DNA of 64,000 nt from Bacillus salipaludis (GCF_004358205.1 NZ_SMYO01000005.1:186001-250000), one strand, 5' to 3'. Counted from the first letter of the stretch, positions 8,826 through 16,446 are shown. Notes: generated from the letters alone by a model not told the origin. Translations and numbers: made by a program.

Positions 8826-9003
8826 GTAGGTAGAGGTGCGAGCTTCAAGAGTAGTGGTTCTGAGAAGGATGAGCTTCAAGGAAGAATCATGAAAGGGAAT
8901 GTTCGCCGAAGTGAAGAGAGTCTCATTTCTTTCTTTGCTGGTCCTGTGTTGAATAAATACTGGATTGTCAAGACTACTAGTAGGTCTTGGAGAGCTATCT
9001 TAC
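8826..9003 (+). promoter_or_regulatory. Lysine riboswitch (L box)
   Basis: The leader carries the conserved opening AGGTAGAGGTGCG (8828-8840), the internal AAGGATGAGCTTCAAGGAAG-type blocks, and the closing GGAGAGCTATCTT (8989-9001) that pairs with the 5' strand. It is followed by an intrinsic terminator and then lysC. In this class lysine binding favours the terminator, so lysC should be shut down when lysine is plentiful. Confidence 0.92.
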
Positions 9004-9037
9004 ATTGTAAACGCAAGAAAACTTTTTTTGTGTTCCC

Positions 9038-9075
9038 AAAGCAATGAGATACTCTTCTCATTGCTTTTTTTGTTT
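9038..9075 (+). terminator. Riboswitch-controlled terminator before lysC
   Basis: A 12-bp stem AAAGCAATGAGA / TCTCATTGCTTT is followed by TTTTGTTTTT. It is the off-state terminator of the L box. Confidence 0.9.
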
Positions 9076-9113
9076 TTCAGAACTACATAGCCTTACAGGA
9101 AGAAGGGGAAAAA

Positions 9114-10337
9114 ATGGGTTTAATTGTACAGAAATTTGGGGGAACGTCCGTTGGCAGTGTTGAAAGAATCATGAATGTGGCGGAACGAGTGAAAGATGAA
9201 ACGATATTAGGAAACCAAGTGGTGGTGGTTGTTTCCGCGATGGGAAAATCAACAGACCAGCTTGTAAAATTAGCTAAAGAAATTTCTCCACAGCCAAGTA
9301 AACGGGAGATGGATATGCTGCTTACAACGGGGGAGCAGGTCTCGATTGCCTTATTATCGATGGCATTAAATCAAAAAGGACTTGAGGCTGTTTCCTTTAC
9401 AGGCTGGCAGGCGGGAATTGTTACGGAACCTGTTCACGGAAATGCCCGAATTACCGATGTTAGAACGGAGGCAATTGAAAGCCAATTGTCACATCGAAAG
9501 GTTGTCATCGTTGCCGGTTTCCAAGGCATTACCGAAAGCGGCGAGATTACCACACTAGGACGCGGGGGCTCTGATACTACGGCAGTCGCATTGGCAGCTG
9601 CACTAAAAGCGGATCGATGTGATATTTACACAGATGTAACCGGGGTATATACGACTGATCCCAGGTATATTAAAGGAGCAAGAAAGTTGAAGTCTATTTC
9701 TTATGATGAAATGCTTGAACTTGCCAATTTAGGTGCCGGTGTACTCCACCCAAGGGCTGTCGAGTTTGCGAAGAATTATCAGGTACGGCTTGAAGTTCGT
9801 TCAAGTATGGAGAAAATTGAAGGAACAATCATTGAGGAGGAAGCAACAATGGAACAAAATCTAGTAGTCCGCGGTGTCGCATTTGAGGATCAAATTACGA
9901 AAGTAACGGTATTAGGTCTGGCGAATTCATTAACAAGCCTGTCTACCATCTTTACAACACTTGCACAGCATCATATTAATGTTGATATTATTATTCAAAG
10001 TACAACAGAGGCAGGAGCTGCAAATCTTTCTTTCTCAATCAAGACTGAAGATTTAATGGAAACTTTAAAAGTTCTTGAGGATCATAAAGAATTGCTAGGC
10101 TACGAGCAAATTGATGCAGAAAACCAATTATCCAAGGTGTCTATCGTCGGTTCAGGAATGATTTCCAATCCGGGGGTTGCTGCCAGAATGTTTGAAGTAT
10201 TGGCTTCCAATCAAATTCAAGTAAAAATGGTCAGCACCTCAGAAATTAAGGTGTCAGCAGTGATCGAAGAAGAAAATATGCTAAAAGCCGTCCAAGCACT
10301 TCACAACGCCTTCGAACTATCCTCCGTAACAGAATAA
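9114..10337 (+). CDS. lysC: Lysine-sensitive aspartokinase II, alpha subunit
   Basis: This enzyme phosphorylates aspartate, the first step toward lysine, threonine and methionine. The 407-residue length equals that of B. subtilis LysC. The N-terminal kinase signature VQKFGGTSVGSVERI is followed by TTGEQVSIALLSMAL and TLGRGGSDTTAVALAAAL. Two C-terminal ACT domains begin near residue 265 (ITKVTVLGL) and 345 (LSKVSIVGSGM); they bind lysine for feedback. Expression is under the L-box leader just upstream. An internal start within the gene can give the beta subunit. Confidence 0.95.
   Translation: MGLIVQKFGGTSVGSVERIMNVAERVKDETILGNQVVVVVSAMGKSTDQLVKLAKEISPQPSKREMDMLLTTGEQVSIALLSMALNQKGLEAVSFTGWQAGIVTEPVHGNARITDVRTEAIESQLSHRKVVIVAGFQGITESGEITTLGRGGSDTTAVALAAALKADRCDIYTDVTGVYTTDPRYIKGARKLKSISYDEMLELANLGAGVLHPRAVEFAKNYQVRLEVRSSMEKIEGTIIEEEATMEQNLVVRGVAFEDQITKVTVLGLANSLTSLSTIFTTLAQHHINVDIIIQSTTEAGAANLSFSIKTEDLMETLKVLEDHKELLGYEQIDAENQLSKVSIVGSGMISNPGVAARMFEVLASNQIQVKMVSTSEIKVSAVIEEENMLKAVQALHNAFELSSVTE
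9849..10337 (+). CDS. lysC: Aspartokinase II beta subunit (internal in-frame start)
   Basis: Inside lysC, GAGGAGG at 9834-9840 stands 8 bases before an ATG at 9849, in the lysC frame. This Met is residue 246 of the alpha chain, the position at which the beta subunit of B. subtilis aspartokinase II is known to start. The 162-residue product would hold only the two ACT domains and assemble with alpha into the alpha2-beta2 enzyme. The strong ribosome-binding site within coding sequence is what is seen; production of beta is inferred from the B. subtilis enzyme. Confidence 0.75.
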   Translation: MEQNLVVRGVAFEDQITKVTVLGLANSLTSLSTIFTTLAQHHINVDIIIQSTTEAGAANLSFSIKTEDLMETLKVLEDHKELLGYEQIDAENQLSKVSIVGSGMISNPGVAARMFEVLASNQIQVKMVSTSEIKVSAVIEEENMLKAVQALHNAFELSSVTE

Positions 10338-10383
10338 CAATGTCCGTCTGAGGCGGATAAAACAAGCAATTTGTCCACGAACG

Positions 10384-10429
10384 GTGACAGGCACTATGTG
10401 AATTCTTCACATAGTGCCTGTCACTTTTT
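10384..10429 (+). terminator. lysC terminator with 19-bp perfect stem
   Basis: GTGACAGGCACTATGTGAA (10384-10402) pairs perfectly with 10406-10424 across a TTC loop, then TTTTTAG. It lies between convergent lysC and yslB. The stem is unusually long and self-similar for a simple terminator and may be a repeat element. Confidence 0.8.
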
Positions 10430-10883
10430 AGTCTAGGGTATCTTTTTTGTCCCATTTTACAGTGAAGAGTACTTTGTTGGATTTTTTTATAGGGTGTTCG
10501 AAGGTTTCAGCGATGACCTTTTTTTGAAGTTCGATTTGCTGGGCAAGGAAACCGGCCTCGAGCTGGAAGTAATATTCAGCCTTTGATTTCACTCGGGAAA
10601 CAATTAGTGGACTAATGAGTTCAAATTCCATTTCATCCTTATTCTCATTTTTAATCGTTAAGTGTCCCCATGAAGCCCTCTCGAAAAACTCAATCAGTTC
10701 ATCATAATGATTTAAAGGGTACATTCTAGCTAATCGCTTTCCTGCCCAATATAGTATTTCAGGAGTGTCTTTTCCTAAAATTTCGGGTAAAAGAATTTCT
10801 CTGATTAGCTCATATCCAAAAATCGACACCGTTCTCGTCTCATCTGATTGCGTGTTTAAATTAACTGCCGTACTATCGTTCAA
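10428..10883 (-). CDS. yslB: YslB-like protein (DUF2507)
   Basis: The 151-residue product is a soluble, acidic protein with the YslB/DUF2507 pattern: FGYELIREILLPEILGKDTPEILYWAGKRLAR early, then FFERASWGHL. The family fold is related to V4R-type ligand or heme domains, but no role is established. It is read from a TTG at 10883 preceded on the minus strand by AGAGGGGAT at 6 bases. It lies divergent from sdhCAB and convergent with lysC, the same place as in B. subtilis. Confidence 0.85.
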   Translation of the reverse strand: MNDSTAVNLNTQSDETRTVSIFGYELIREILLPEILGKDTPEILYWAGKRLARMYPLNHYDELIEFFERASWGHLTIKNENKDEMEFELISPLIVSRVKSKAEYYFQLEAGFLAQQIELQKKVIAETFEHPIKKSNKVLFTVKWDKKDTLD

Positions 10884-11084
10884 TAGTATCCCCTCTTTCT
10901 ACCATTCTATTATATACAATATTGGTTAAATTTCATTACTGAATTTTAGATTATAAAACGGTTAAGGAATCCAATTTCAAGGATTGTTATTTCGCTATAC
11001 TTTTTTTGCGTACCATCATAACTATATTACCTTTTTACTTTAATTTCTATCCTTTACATAATGATAAATAAAATGTAGTTATAA

Positions 11085-11129
11085 TGGAAACGCTTCCAAA
11101 ATCAACCTCAAAAATGTAAGCGCTTAGCA
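11085..11129 (+). promoter_or_regulatory. Two cre-like palindromes upstream of sdhC
   Basis: TGGAAACGCTTCCA (11085-11098) and TGTAAGCGCTTAGCA (11115-11129) both resemble the CcpA site consensus TGWAANCGNTNWCA. The first has two symmetric mismatches, the second an extra base. They start exactly 30 bp apart, about three helical turns. They lie 66-110 bp upstream of the sdhC -35 box. Binding by CcpA is an inference. Confidence 0.45.
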
Positions 11130-11194
11130 TTCTTTTTTACTACTAAAATCGCAAAAAAATTGTATTTTTAAAAAATAATTCTGTATACGGTTTC

Positions 11195-11223
11195 TTGACG
11201 CTCTATGTCGACAGGAGTAAAAT
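11195..11223 (+). promoter_or_regulatory. Sigma-A promoter for sdhCAB
   Basis: TTGACG (11195-11200), 17 bp, then TAAAAT (11218-11223). The start codon is 111 bp further on, giving a long leader of about 100 nt, as in B. subtilis sdhC. Confidence 0.8.
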
Positions 11224-11333
11224 GGACATGTCACAATTTTGTCATAGTGATGCTAGGTTGAATTTTCTTTTTAAATGGTTTATAAAAAGGAAGGAAACTT
11301 AACATCATTCTTATTATTTAAGGGGGGTAAATT

Positions 11334-11942
11334 ATGGCGGGAAATCGAGAGTTTATTTCACGAAGAGTACACTCGCTGCTAGGGGTCATTCCAATTGGTT
11401 TGTTCCTTATCGTGCATCTAGTAGTCAACCATGCCGCTACGGGCGGAGCAGAATCCTTTCAAAGAGCAATAAATTTTATGGAGGATCTTCCATTCCTTAT
11501 CGTTCTAGAATGGGTATTAATTTATTTGCCATTATTATTTCATGCAGTCTATGGCCTTTATATTGCCTTTACATCAAAAAGCAATGTCGGCAGAATGGGG
11601 TACTTCAGAAACTGGATGTACATTCTGCAGCGTATAACAGGGGTGATTGCCCTGATCTTTATTGCATGGCATGTATGGGAAACACGGATCGCCAAGGCAT
11701 TTGGGGCTGAACTTAATTTCCAAATGATGGCGGATATCTTATCTTCACCATTCATGTTTGGTTTCTACTTAGTGGGAGTTCTTTCAGTTATTTTCCACTT
11801 CTCAAATGGTTTATGGTCATTTATGGTAAGCTGGGGAATTACCATTTCACCACGCTCACAAGTCATTTCTACATATGTGACTTTAATCATTTTTGTGCTG
11901 CTTTCCATTATTGGAATTCAAGCGCTTCTAGCATTTGTGTGA
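11334..11942 (+). CDS. sdhC: Succinate dehydrogenase cytochrome b558 subunit
   Basis: SdhC anchors succinate:menaquinone oxidoreductase (complex II) in the membrane and holds two hemes b. The 202 residues contain five hydrophobic segments. Histidines in HSLLGVIPIGLFLIVHLVVNH, LLFHAVYG, AWHVWETR and VIFHFSNGLWSF are candidates for heme ligation. The start ATG follows a G-run AAGGGGGGT. In B. subtilis the C-rich iron-sparing RNA FsrA pairs near this site, so the G-rich ribosome-binding site here is a plausible target (inference). It is the first gene of sdhCAB. Confidence 0.95.
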   Translation: MAGNREFISRRVHSLLGVIPIGLFLIVHLVVNHAATGGAESFQRAINFMEDLPFLIVLEWVLIYLPLLFHAVYGLYIAFTSKSNVGRMGYFRNWMYILQRITGVIALIFIAWHVWETRIAKAFGAELNFQMMADILSSPFMFGFYLVGVLSVIFHFSNGLWSFMVSWGITISPRSQVISTYVTLIIFVLLSIIGIQALLAFV

Positions 11943-11996
11943 TCAACAAATTAACGAACGGAAAATATTGGATTTAGGATTAGGGAGTGAGTCACG

Positions 11997-13748
11997 ATGA
12001 GTAAAGGTAAGGTGATCGTAGTCGGTGGTGGTTTAGCTGGCTTGATGGCAACCGTTAAGGTGGCAGAATCGGGGACACCGGTAGAGTTATTTTCTCTAGT
12101 TCCGGTGAAACGTTCTCACTCTGTTTGTGCCCAAGGCGGTATTAATGGAGCAGTAAATACTAAAGGGGAAGGCGACTCTCCTTGGATTCACTTTGACGAT
12201 ACAGTTTATGGCGGAGACTTTTTAGCAAATCAGCCTCCGGTTAAGGCAATGTGTGAAGCTGCGCCTGGTATTATTCACTTATTTGACCGGATGGGAGTTA
12301 TGTTTAACCGTACCCCTGAAGGATTACTTGATTTCCGCCGCTTCGGTGGAACACAGCATCACCGTACAGCATTTGCCGGTGCAACTACTGGTCAGCAGCT
12401 ACTTTATGCGTTGGATGAACAAGTTCGCCGCCATGAGGTAGAGGGCTTGGTTACAAAGTACGAAGGATGGGAATTCCTTGGTGCGGTATTGGATGACGAA
12501 GGCGTTTGCCGCGGTATTGCTGCTCAAAATTTAAAAACAATGGAGATTAAATCTTTCGTGGCTGATGCCGTAATTATGGCAACTGGCGGCCCTGGGATTA
12601 TCTTTGGTAAATCAACAAACTCTGTTATTAACACTGGTTCTGCTGCGTCAATTTTATATCAGCAAGGCGTTTCCTATGCAAATGGTGAAATGATTCAAAT
12701 TCATCCAACTGCAATTCCTGGTGATGATAAACTTCGTCTCATGAGTGAATCAGCTCGTGGAGAAGGCGGTCGTATTTGGACCTATAAAGACGGTAAACCT
12801 TGGTATTTCTTAGAAGAAAGATATCCTGCATATGGAAACCTTGTACCACGTGATATTGCAACACGTGAAATTTTCAATGTCTGTGTGGATATGAAACTAG
12901 GAGTTAATGGGGAAAACATGGTCTTCCTTGATTTATCACACAAGGATCCGCATGAATTAGATGTAAAATTAGGCGGAATTATTGAGATTTATGAAAAATT
13001 TGTCGGAGACGATCCGCACAAAGTTCCAATGAAAATTTTCCCTGCCGTTCACTATTCAATGGGCGGTATGTGGGTTGACTATGACCAAATGACGAACATT
13101 CCTGGCTTATTTGCAGCAGGTGAGTGTGATTATTCACAGCACGGTGCAAACCGTTTAGGAGCGAATTCATTACTATCTGCTATTTACGGTGGTTCTGTTG
13201 CAGGACCTAACGCTGTTCGCTATATTGGGGGACTTGAAAAGAGTTCTGATGCTATTTCTTCTTCTGTATTTGATCGTAAAGTTAAAGAGGAAGAGCAAAA
13301 ATGGAATGCGATTATGTCAATGGACGGAAATGAAAATGCCTATGTTCTTCATAAAGAGCTTGGCGAATGGATGACTGATAACGTTACAGTTGTTCGTTAC
13401 AATGATCGATTGTTAAAAACAGATGAAAAAATTCAAGAGCTTTTAGAGCGATACAAGAAAATTAACATCAATGATACAGCTAAATGGAGCAACCAAGGTG
13501 CTGCGTTTACACGTCAATTACAGAACATGCTTCAATTGGCTCGTGTTATTACACTTGGGGCTTATAACCGTAATGAGAGCCGTGGTGCTCACTACAAGCC
13601 GGATTTCCCTAAACGTAATGATGAGGAATTCTTAAAAACGACAATGGCGAATTTTGTTGACGCTACTTCAGCTCCGGCATTCCATTATGAAGATGTTGAT
13701 ATCTCGCTGCTTGCTCCACGTGAACGTGACTATACTAAAAAGCATTAA
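11997..13748 (+). CDS. sdhA: Succinate dehydrogenase flavoprotein subunit
   Basis: SdhA oxidises succinate to fumarate in the TCA cycle with covalently bound FAD. The 583-residue protein starts with the FAD-binding GGGLAGLMATVKVAESG. The segment SHSVCAQGGINGAVN carries the flavinylation-region pattern of this family (QGGI), and FGGTQHHRTAFAGATTG, HPTAIPG, SESARGEGGRIW and GANRLGANSLLSAIYGG are dehydrogenase active-site blocks. The ATG follows GGGAGTGAG. Downstream, sdhB begins 21 bases later. Confidence 0.96.
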   Translation: MSKGKVIVVGGGLAGLMATVKVAESGTPVELFSLVPVKRSHSVCAQGGINGAVNTKGEGDSPWIHFDDTVYGGDFLANQPPVKAMCEAAPGIIHLFDRMGVMFNRTPEGLLDFRRFGGTQHHRTAFAGATTGQQLLYALDEQVRRHEVEGLVTKYEGWEFLGAVLDDEGVCRGIAAQNLKTMEIKSFVADAVIMATGGPGIIFGKSTNSVINTGSAASILYQQGVSYANGEMIQIHPTAIPGDDKLRLMSESARGEGGRIWTYKDGKPWYFLEERYPAYGNLVPRDIATREIFNVCVDMKLGVNGENMVFLDLSHKDPHELDVKLGGIIEIYEKFVGDDPHKVPMKIFPAVHYSMGGMWVDYDQMTNIPGLFAAGECDYSQHGANRLGANSLLSAIYGGSVAGPNAVRYIGGLEKSSDAISSSVFDRKVKEEEQKWNAIMSMDGNENAYVLHKELGEWMTDNVTVVRYNDRLLKTDEKIQELLERYKKININDTAKWSNQGAAFTRQLQNMLQLARVITLGAYNRNESRGAHYKPDFPKRNDEEFLKTTMANFVDATSAPAFHYEDVDISLLAPRERDYTKKH

Positions 13749-13769
13749 TTGAAAGGGGAGTAGGAAAAA

Positions 13770-14531
13770 ATGGCTGAAACAAAAACAGTAAAATTTATAA
13801 TAACCCGTCAGGATACTCCAGACTCTGCTCCTTTTGAGGAGGAGTTTGAACTTCCATACCGTCCGAATATGAACGTTATTTCGGCGTTAATGGAAATTCG
13901 CAGAAATCCTGTCACTGCAAAAGGACAGGATACATCCCCAATTACTTGGGAAATGAACTGTCTTGAAGAAGTATGCGGAGCATGTTCAATGGTTATCAAT
14001 GGCAAGCCGCGCCAAGCTTGTTCGGCGCTTGTTGATAAATTAGAGCAGCCAATCCGTTTGGCACCAATGAGTACTTTCCCGATTGTACGTGACCTTCAAA
14101 TTGACCGAAGCAGAATGTTTGATTCCTTAAAGAAAGTAAAGGCTTGGATTCCAATCGATGGTACGTACGATTTAGGTCCTGGACCACGTATGCCTGAGAA
14201 AAAACGTCAATGGGCATATGAACTTTCAAAATGTATGACATGTGGTGTATGTCTAGAGGCGTGCCCAAATGTGAATAGCAAAACAAACTTTATGGGTCCT
14301 GCTGCCTTTAACCAAGTTCGGTTGTTCAATGCTCACCCAACTGGTACGATGAATAAATCTGAGCGTTTAAATGCATTTATGGAAGATGGCGGAATGCAAG
14401 GCTGTGGTAATTCACAAAACTGCGTGCAATCTTGTCCGAAAGGGATTCCAATCACAACATCAATCGCAGCTGTTAACCGTGACGCTACCATGCAATCATT
14501 CAGAAACTTCTTTGGAAGCGACAACGATTAA
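13770..14531 (+). CDS. sdhB: Succinate dehydrogenase iron-sulfur subunit
   Basis: SdhB passes electrons from FAD to the membrane hemes through three Fe-S clusters. The 253-residue product has the 2Fe-2S pattern CLEEVCGACSMVINGKPRQAC near 64-84. The C-terminal CMTCGVCLEACP and CGNSQNCVQSCPKG supply ligands for the 4Fe-4S and 3Fe-4S clusters. AAGGGGAG precedes the ATG. It is the last gene of the operon and is followed by a terminator. Confidence 0.96.
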   Translation: MAETKTVKFIITRQDTPDSAPFEEEFELPYRPNMNVISALMEIRRNPVTAKGQDTSPITWEMNCLEEVCGACSMVINGKPRQACSALVDKLEQPIRLAPMSTFPIVRDLQIDRSRMFDSLKKVKAWIPIDGTYDLGPGPRMPEKKRQWAYELSKCMTCGVCLEACPNVNSKTNFMGPAAFNQVRLFNAHPTGTMNKSERLNAFMEDGGMQGCGNSQNCVQSCPKGIPITTSIAAVNRDATMQSFRNFFGSDND

Positions 14532-14540
14532 TCCAGTTTT

Positions 14541-14578
14541 AAAAACCTTCTTTTCTTAACGGAAAGGAAGGTTTTTTT
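14541..14578 (+). terminator. sdhCAB terminator
   Basis: AAAAACCTTC pairs with GAAGGTTTTT around a TTTTC/GAAAG inner stem, followed by TTT. Confidence 0.85.
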
Positions 14579-14658
14579 ATTTCCGTTCCAAATACGAGTT
14601 TTTATCCTAGTCCATTTGTTATAATGTAGGAAATTTGAAAAAGGATGGTACGGTAAGG

Positions 14659-15264
14659 GTGAAGTCAAAGATTCCACTTCTGTTTGTTTTAGTCGGTCTT
14701 ATTTTAATAGGGATTGGAGTTTGGCAGTTTATTGATGTGAAAATGCAAACAAAGGCGTCACTTAAAGAGGCAAAAGAAATCGTCTCAGAACAGCAGCCAA
14801 TCGATTCAAATCAAAAGCCTAATGAAAAAAATAAACCTAAAGCCAGAAAAAAAAGTAAAGCTCCGAAAATTGGCGATACCATTGGCTTGCTCTCTATTCC
14901 TAAAATCAGTGCGGAATTACCGATTGTTGAAGGAACAGACCCCGATGATCTGGCAAAAGGGGTGGGTCATTATAAAGGTTCCAATATGCCTGGTAATCAC
15001 GGGCAGATTGTTTTATCGGGACATCGAGATACCGTTTTTCACCATCTGGGAGAATTAAAAAAAGGCGATACCTTAAAAGTAAACGATTCAAAGGGCAATT
15101 TTGAATATGAAATCACCCATATGAAAATCGTTAAAGCAGATGACACTAGCATTATTACTTTGCAAAATAAACATGAGGAATTGATTTTGACCACGTGTTA
15201 TCCTTTCAGTTATGTAGGAAATGCTCCAAAACGATATATCATTTATGCCAAGCCTAAATCATAA
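14659..15264 (+). CDS. Class D-type sortase
   Basis: This is a membrane-anchored transpeptidase that would attach LPXTG-like proteins to peptidoglycan. From the GTG at 14659 it has 201 residues: a signal-anchor near 5-25, a basic, charged linker, and a sortase beta-barrel beginning IGLLSIPKISAELPIVEG. The catalytic triad is complete: His122 in SGHRDT, Cys180 in TTCYPF, Arg192 in KRYII. A TTG at 14635 is in frame but would lie right at the transcription start implied by TATAAT at 14620-14625. The gene stands alone between sdhB and a repeat; no LPXTG substrate is nearby. B. subtilis lacks a sortase at this place. Confidence 0.82.
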   Translation: MKSKIPLLFVLVGLILIGIGVWQFIDVKMQTKASLKEAKEIVSEQQPIDSNQKPNEKNKPKARKKSKAPKIGDTIGLLSIPKISAELPIVEGTDPDDLAKGVGHYKGSNMPGNHGQIVLSGHRDTVFHHLGELKKGDTLKVNDSKGNFEYEITHMKIVKADDTSIITLQNKHEELILTTCYPFSYVGNAPKRYIIYAKPKS

Positions 15265-15302
15265 AAAGTTCCGGATCATAACTCGGAACTTTTTATTTTT
15301 TA
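15263..15302 (+). terminator. Sortase gene terminator
   Basis: An 11-bp stem AAAAAGTTCCG / CGGAACTTTTT is followed by ATTTTTT. Confidence 0.88.
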
Positions 15303-15310
15303 ACTTTTAG

Positions 15311-15553
15311 GCTGTGTTAAACTTGTCTGGTGAATTTCCGCACCAGGCACTTCGCTTTCCGCGGGCGTGCAGGGGAGCCTCCTCGTCGCTTCGCTCCTGC
15401 GGGGTCTCCCCTGCCCCGTACTCCCGCAGGACACTGAATTGCTTCCTTGAATCCGCCCACGCACGAAGAAAATGCGTTAGCATTTTCGAGGAGTCTTCGT
15501 GCCTTCCGCTCCAATCAACAGGGATAAAAATCGACAATGTCCTTTAACACAGC
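15311..15553 (+). repeat. Intergenic repeat family A, copy 2 (longest, with insertion)
   Basis: A 243-bp GC-rich element bounded by perfect 11-bp inverted ends, GCTGTGTTAAA (15311-15321) and TTTAACACAGC (15543-15553). The core (CGCTTTCCGCGGGCG, then GAGCCTCCTCGTCGCTTCG) is shared with copies at 38206 and 44161. Relative to copy 4 it carries an extra 61 bp at 15431-15491, flanked by AGG on both sides and containing a small hairpin GAAAATGC..GCATTTTC. Reading frames on both strands here are by-products of its symmetry. Confidence 0.85.
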
Positions 15554-15571
15554 AAACTTTTAAATTATAAT
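15543..15571 (+). promoter_or_regulatory. Candidate promoter for the thioesterase gene, -35 inside the repeat end
   Basis: TTTAAC (15543-15548), 17 bp, then TATAAT (15566-15571). The -35 hexamer is part of the terminal inverted repeat of family A copy 2; the -10 box lies outside it. Confidence 0.5.
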
Positions 15572-15586
15572 AGGATTAAAGAGTAC

Positions 15587-15604
15587 TGAATGACTATTCA
15601 TTTT
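15587..15604 (+). promoter_or_regulatory. FadR-like operator before the thioesterase gene
   Basis: TGAATGACTATTCATTTT matches the FadR consensus TGAATGANTANTCATTCA at all but the last two positions. It starts about 16 bp after the -10 box, similar to its place in front of fadR at 2804. Confidence 0.6.
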
Positions 15605-15628
15605 TTTGAAAAGGAGTTGACAAATAAG

Positions 15629-16093
15629 ATGGTGAGAGCAAATTATATAGATGATTTTGATAAGTGGCAGCATGAATTCGAATATTTTCTCCCAATCAGG
15701 GTTAGGTTTTCCGAAACGGATATGTTTGGACATTTAAATAATACAGTTCCATTCGTTTATTTTGAGGAAGCCCGGACTGAATATTTGAAATCCATTGGTT
15801 TTATGGATGAGTGGGTAAAGCCTGAAAGTGAAACATTTCCGGTTGTTGCCGATCTGCAATGTGATTTTTTACAGCAAATTTTTTTCGGGGAGAATTTAAA
15901 GGTATATGTAAAAGCCGCTTCAGTCGGAAATTCCTCTGTTGATCTTCATTATATGGGCAAAAAAGAAGACGATTCTGTTGGGTTTGTAGGAAGAGGAACG
16001 CTTGTTCAAATCTCAAAAAAGGCAGGAAAAGGCGTTCCCTGGACAGAGGAAATGAGAAATCTGCTTGTACGGCATATCGATGTTCAAATATAA
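15629..16093 (+). CDS. ysmA: Acyl-CoA thioesterase, hotdog fold (YsmA-like)
   Basis: The 154-residue product is a single hotdog-fold domain of the 4-hydroxybenzoyl-CoA thioesterase type. The signature VRFSETDMFGHLNNTVPFVYFEEARTEYL, with the catalytic Asp of the ETDMFGH block, is near the N-terminus. Such enzymes hydrolyse acyl-CoA to the free acid. I chose ATG 15629 because AAAAGGAG lies 12 bases upstream; a longer frame from 15590 would start inside the predicted operator. It precedes gerE, as ysmA does in B. subtilis. A FadR-type box upstream suggests a tie to fatty-acid metabolism. Confidence 0.8.
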   Translation: MVRANYIDDFDKWQHEFEYFLPIRVRFSETDMFGHLNNTVPFVYFEEARTEYLKSIGFMDEWVKPESETFPVVADLQCDFLQQIFFGENLKVYVKAASVGNSSVDLHYMGKKEDDSVGFVGRGTLVQISKKAGKGVPWTEEMRNLLVRHIDVQI

Positions 16094-16129
16094 CGAAACA
16101 AAATCATTTTTCAGATAGTATTTATAGTC

Positions 16130-16157
16130 ACTACATTTGTAGAGTTCACATAAGATA
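16130..16157 (+). promoter_or_regulatory. Sigma-K promoter for gerE
   Basis: The -35 AC (16130-16131, within GTCAC) is 17 bp from CATAAGATA (16149-16157), matching the sigma-K -10 pattern CATANNNTA. gerE of B. subtilis is a sigma-K gene. Confidence 0.7.
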
Positions 16158-16221
16158 TGGTGACTAAATATATACCCACCCCACGGTTCATAACTGGCGA
16201 AGGCAAGGAGGGTCACAATAC

Positions 16222-16446
16222 TTGAAGGAGAATGATTATACTCACAAGCCATTACTCACCAAACGCGAAAGAGAAGTATTCGAACTGTTAGTACAAGACA
16301 AAACAACGAAGGAAATCGCTGGTGAATTATTTATAAGCGAAAAAACGGTTAGGAATCATATTTCCAATGCCATGCAAAAGCTTGGTGTTAAGGGGCGTTC
16401 ACAAGCCGTTGTAGAGCTCCTTCGAATGGGAGAGCTAGAACTTTAA
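16222..16446 (+). CDS. gerE: Late mother-cell transcription factor GerE
   Basis: GerE is the last DNA-binding regulator of the mother cell in sporulation; it activates or represses spore-coat genes together with sigma-K. The 74-residue protein is almost entirely a LuxR-type helix-turn-helix: [20 protein letters not shown], then [20 protein letters not shown]. The start is TTG 16222 with AAGGAGG at 16206-16212. A sigma-K promoter lies upstream and a terminator follows, so it is a single-gene unit as in B. subtilis. Confidence 0.95.
   Translation: MKENDYTHKPLLTKREREVFELLVQDKTTKEIAGELFISEKTVRNHISNAMQKLGVKGRSQAVVELLRMGELEL

Noticed and set aside
13996..14286. A 96-codon minus-strand frame
   Set aside because: Antisense to sdhB, with no start signals; shadow of a well-supported gene.
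15307..15547. Overlapping frames on both strands between the sortase and thioesterase genes
   Set aside because: They lie wholly inside the GC-rich, near-palindromic repeat family A element and lack ribosome-binding sites.
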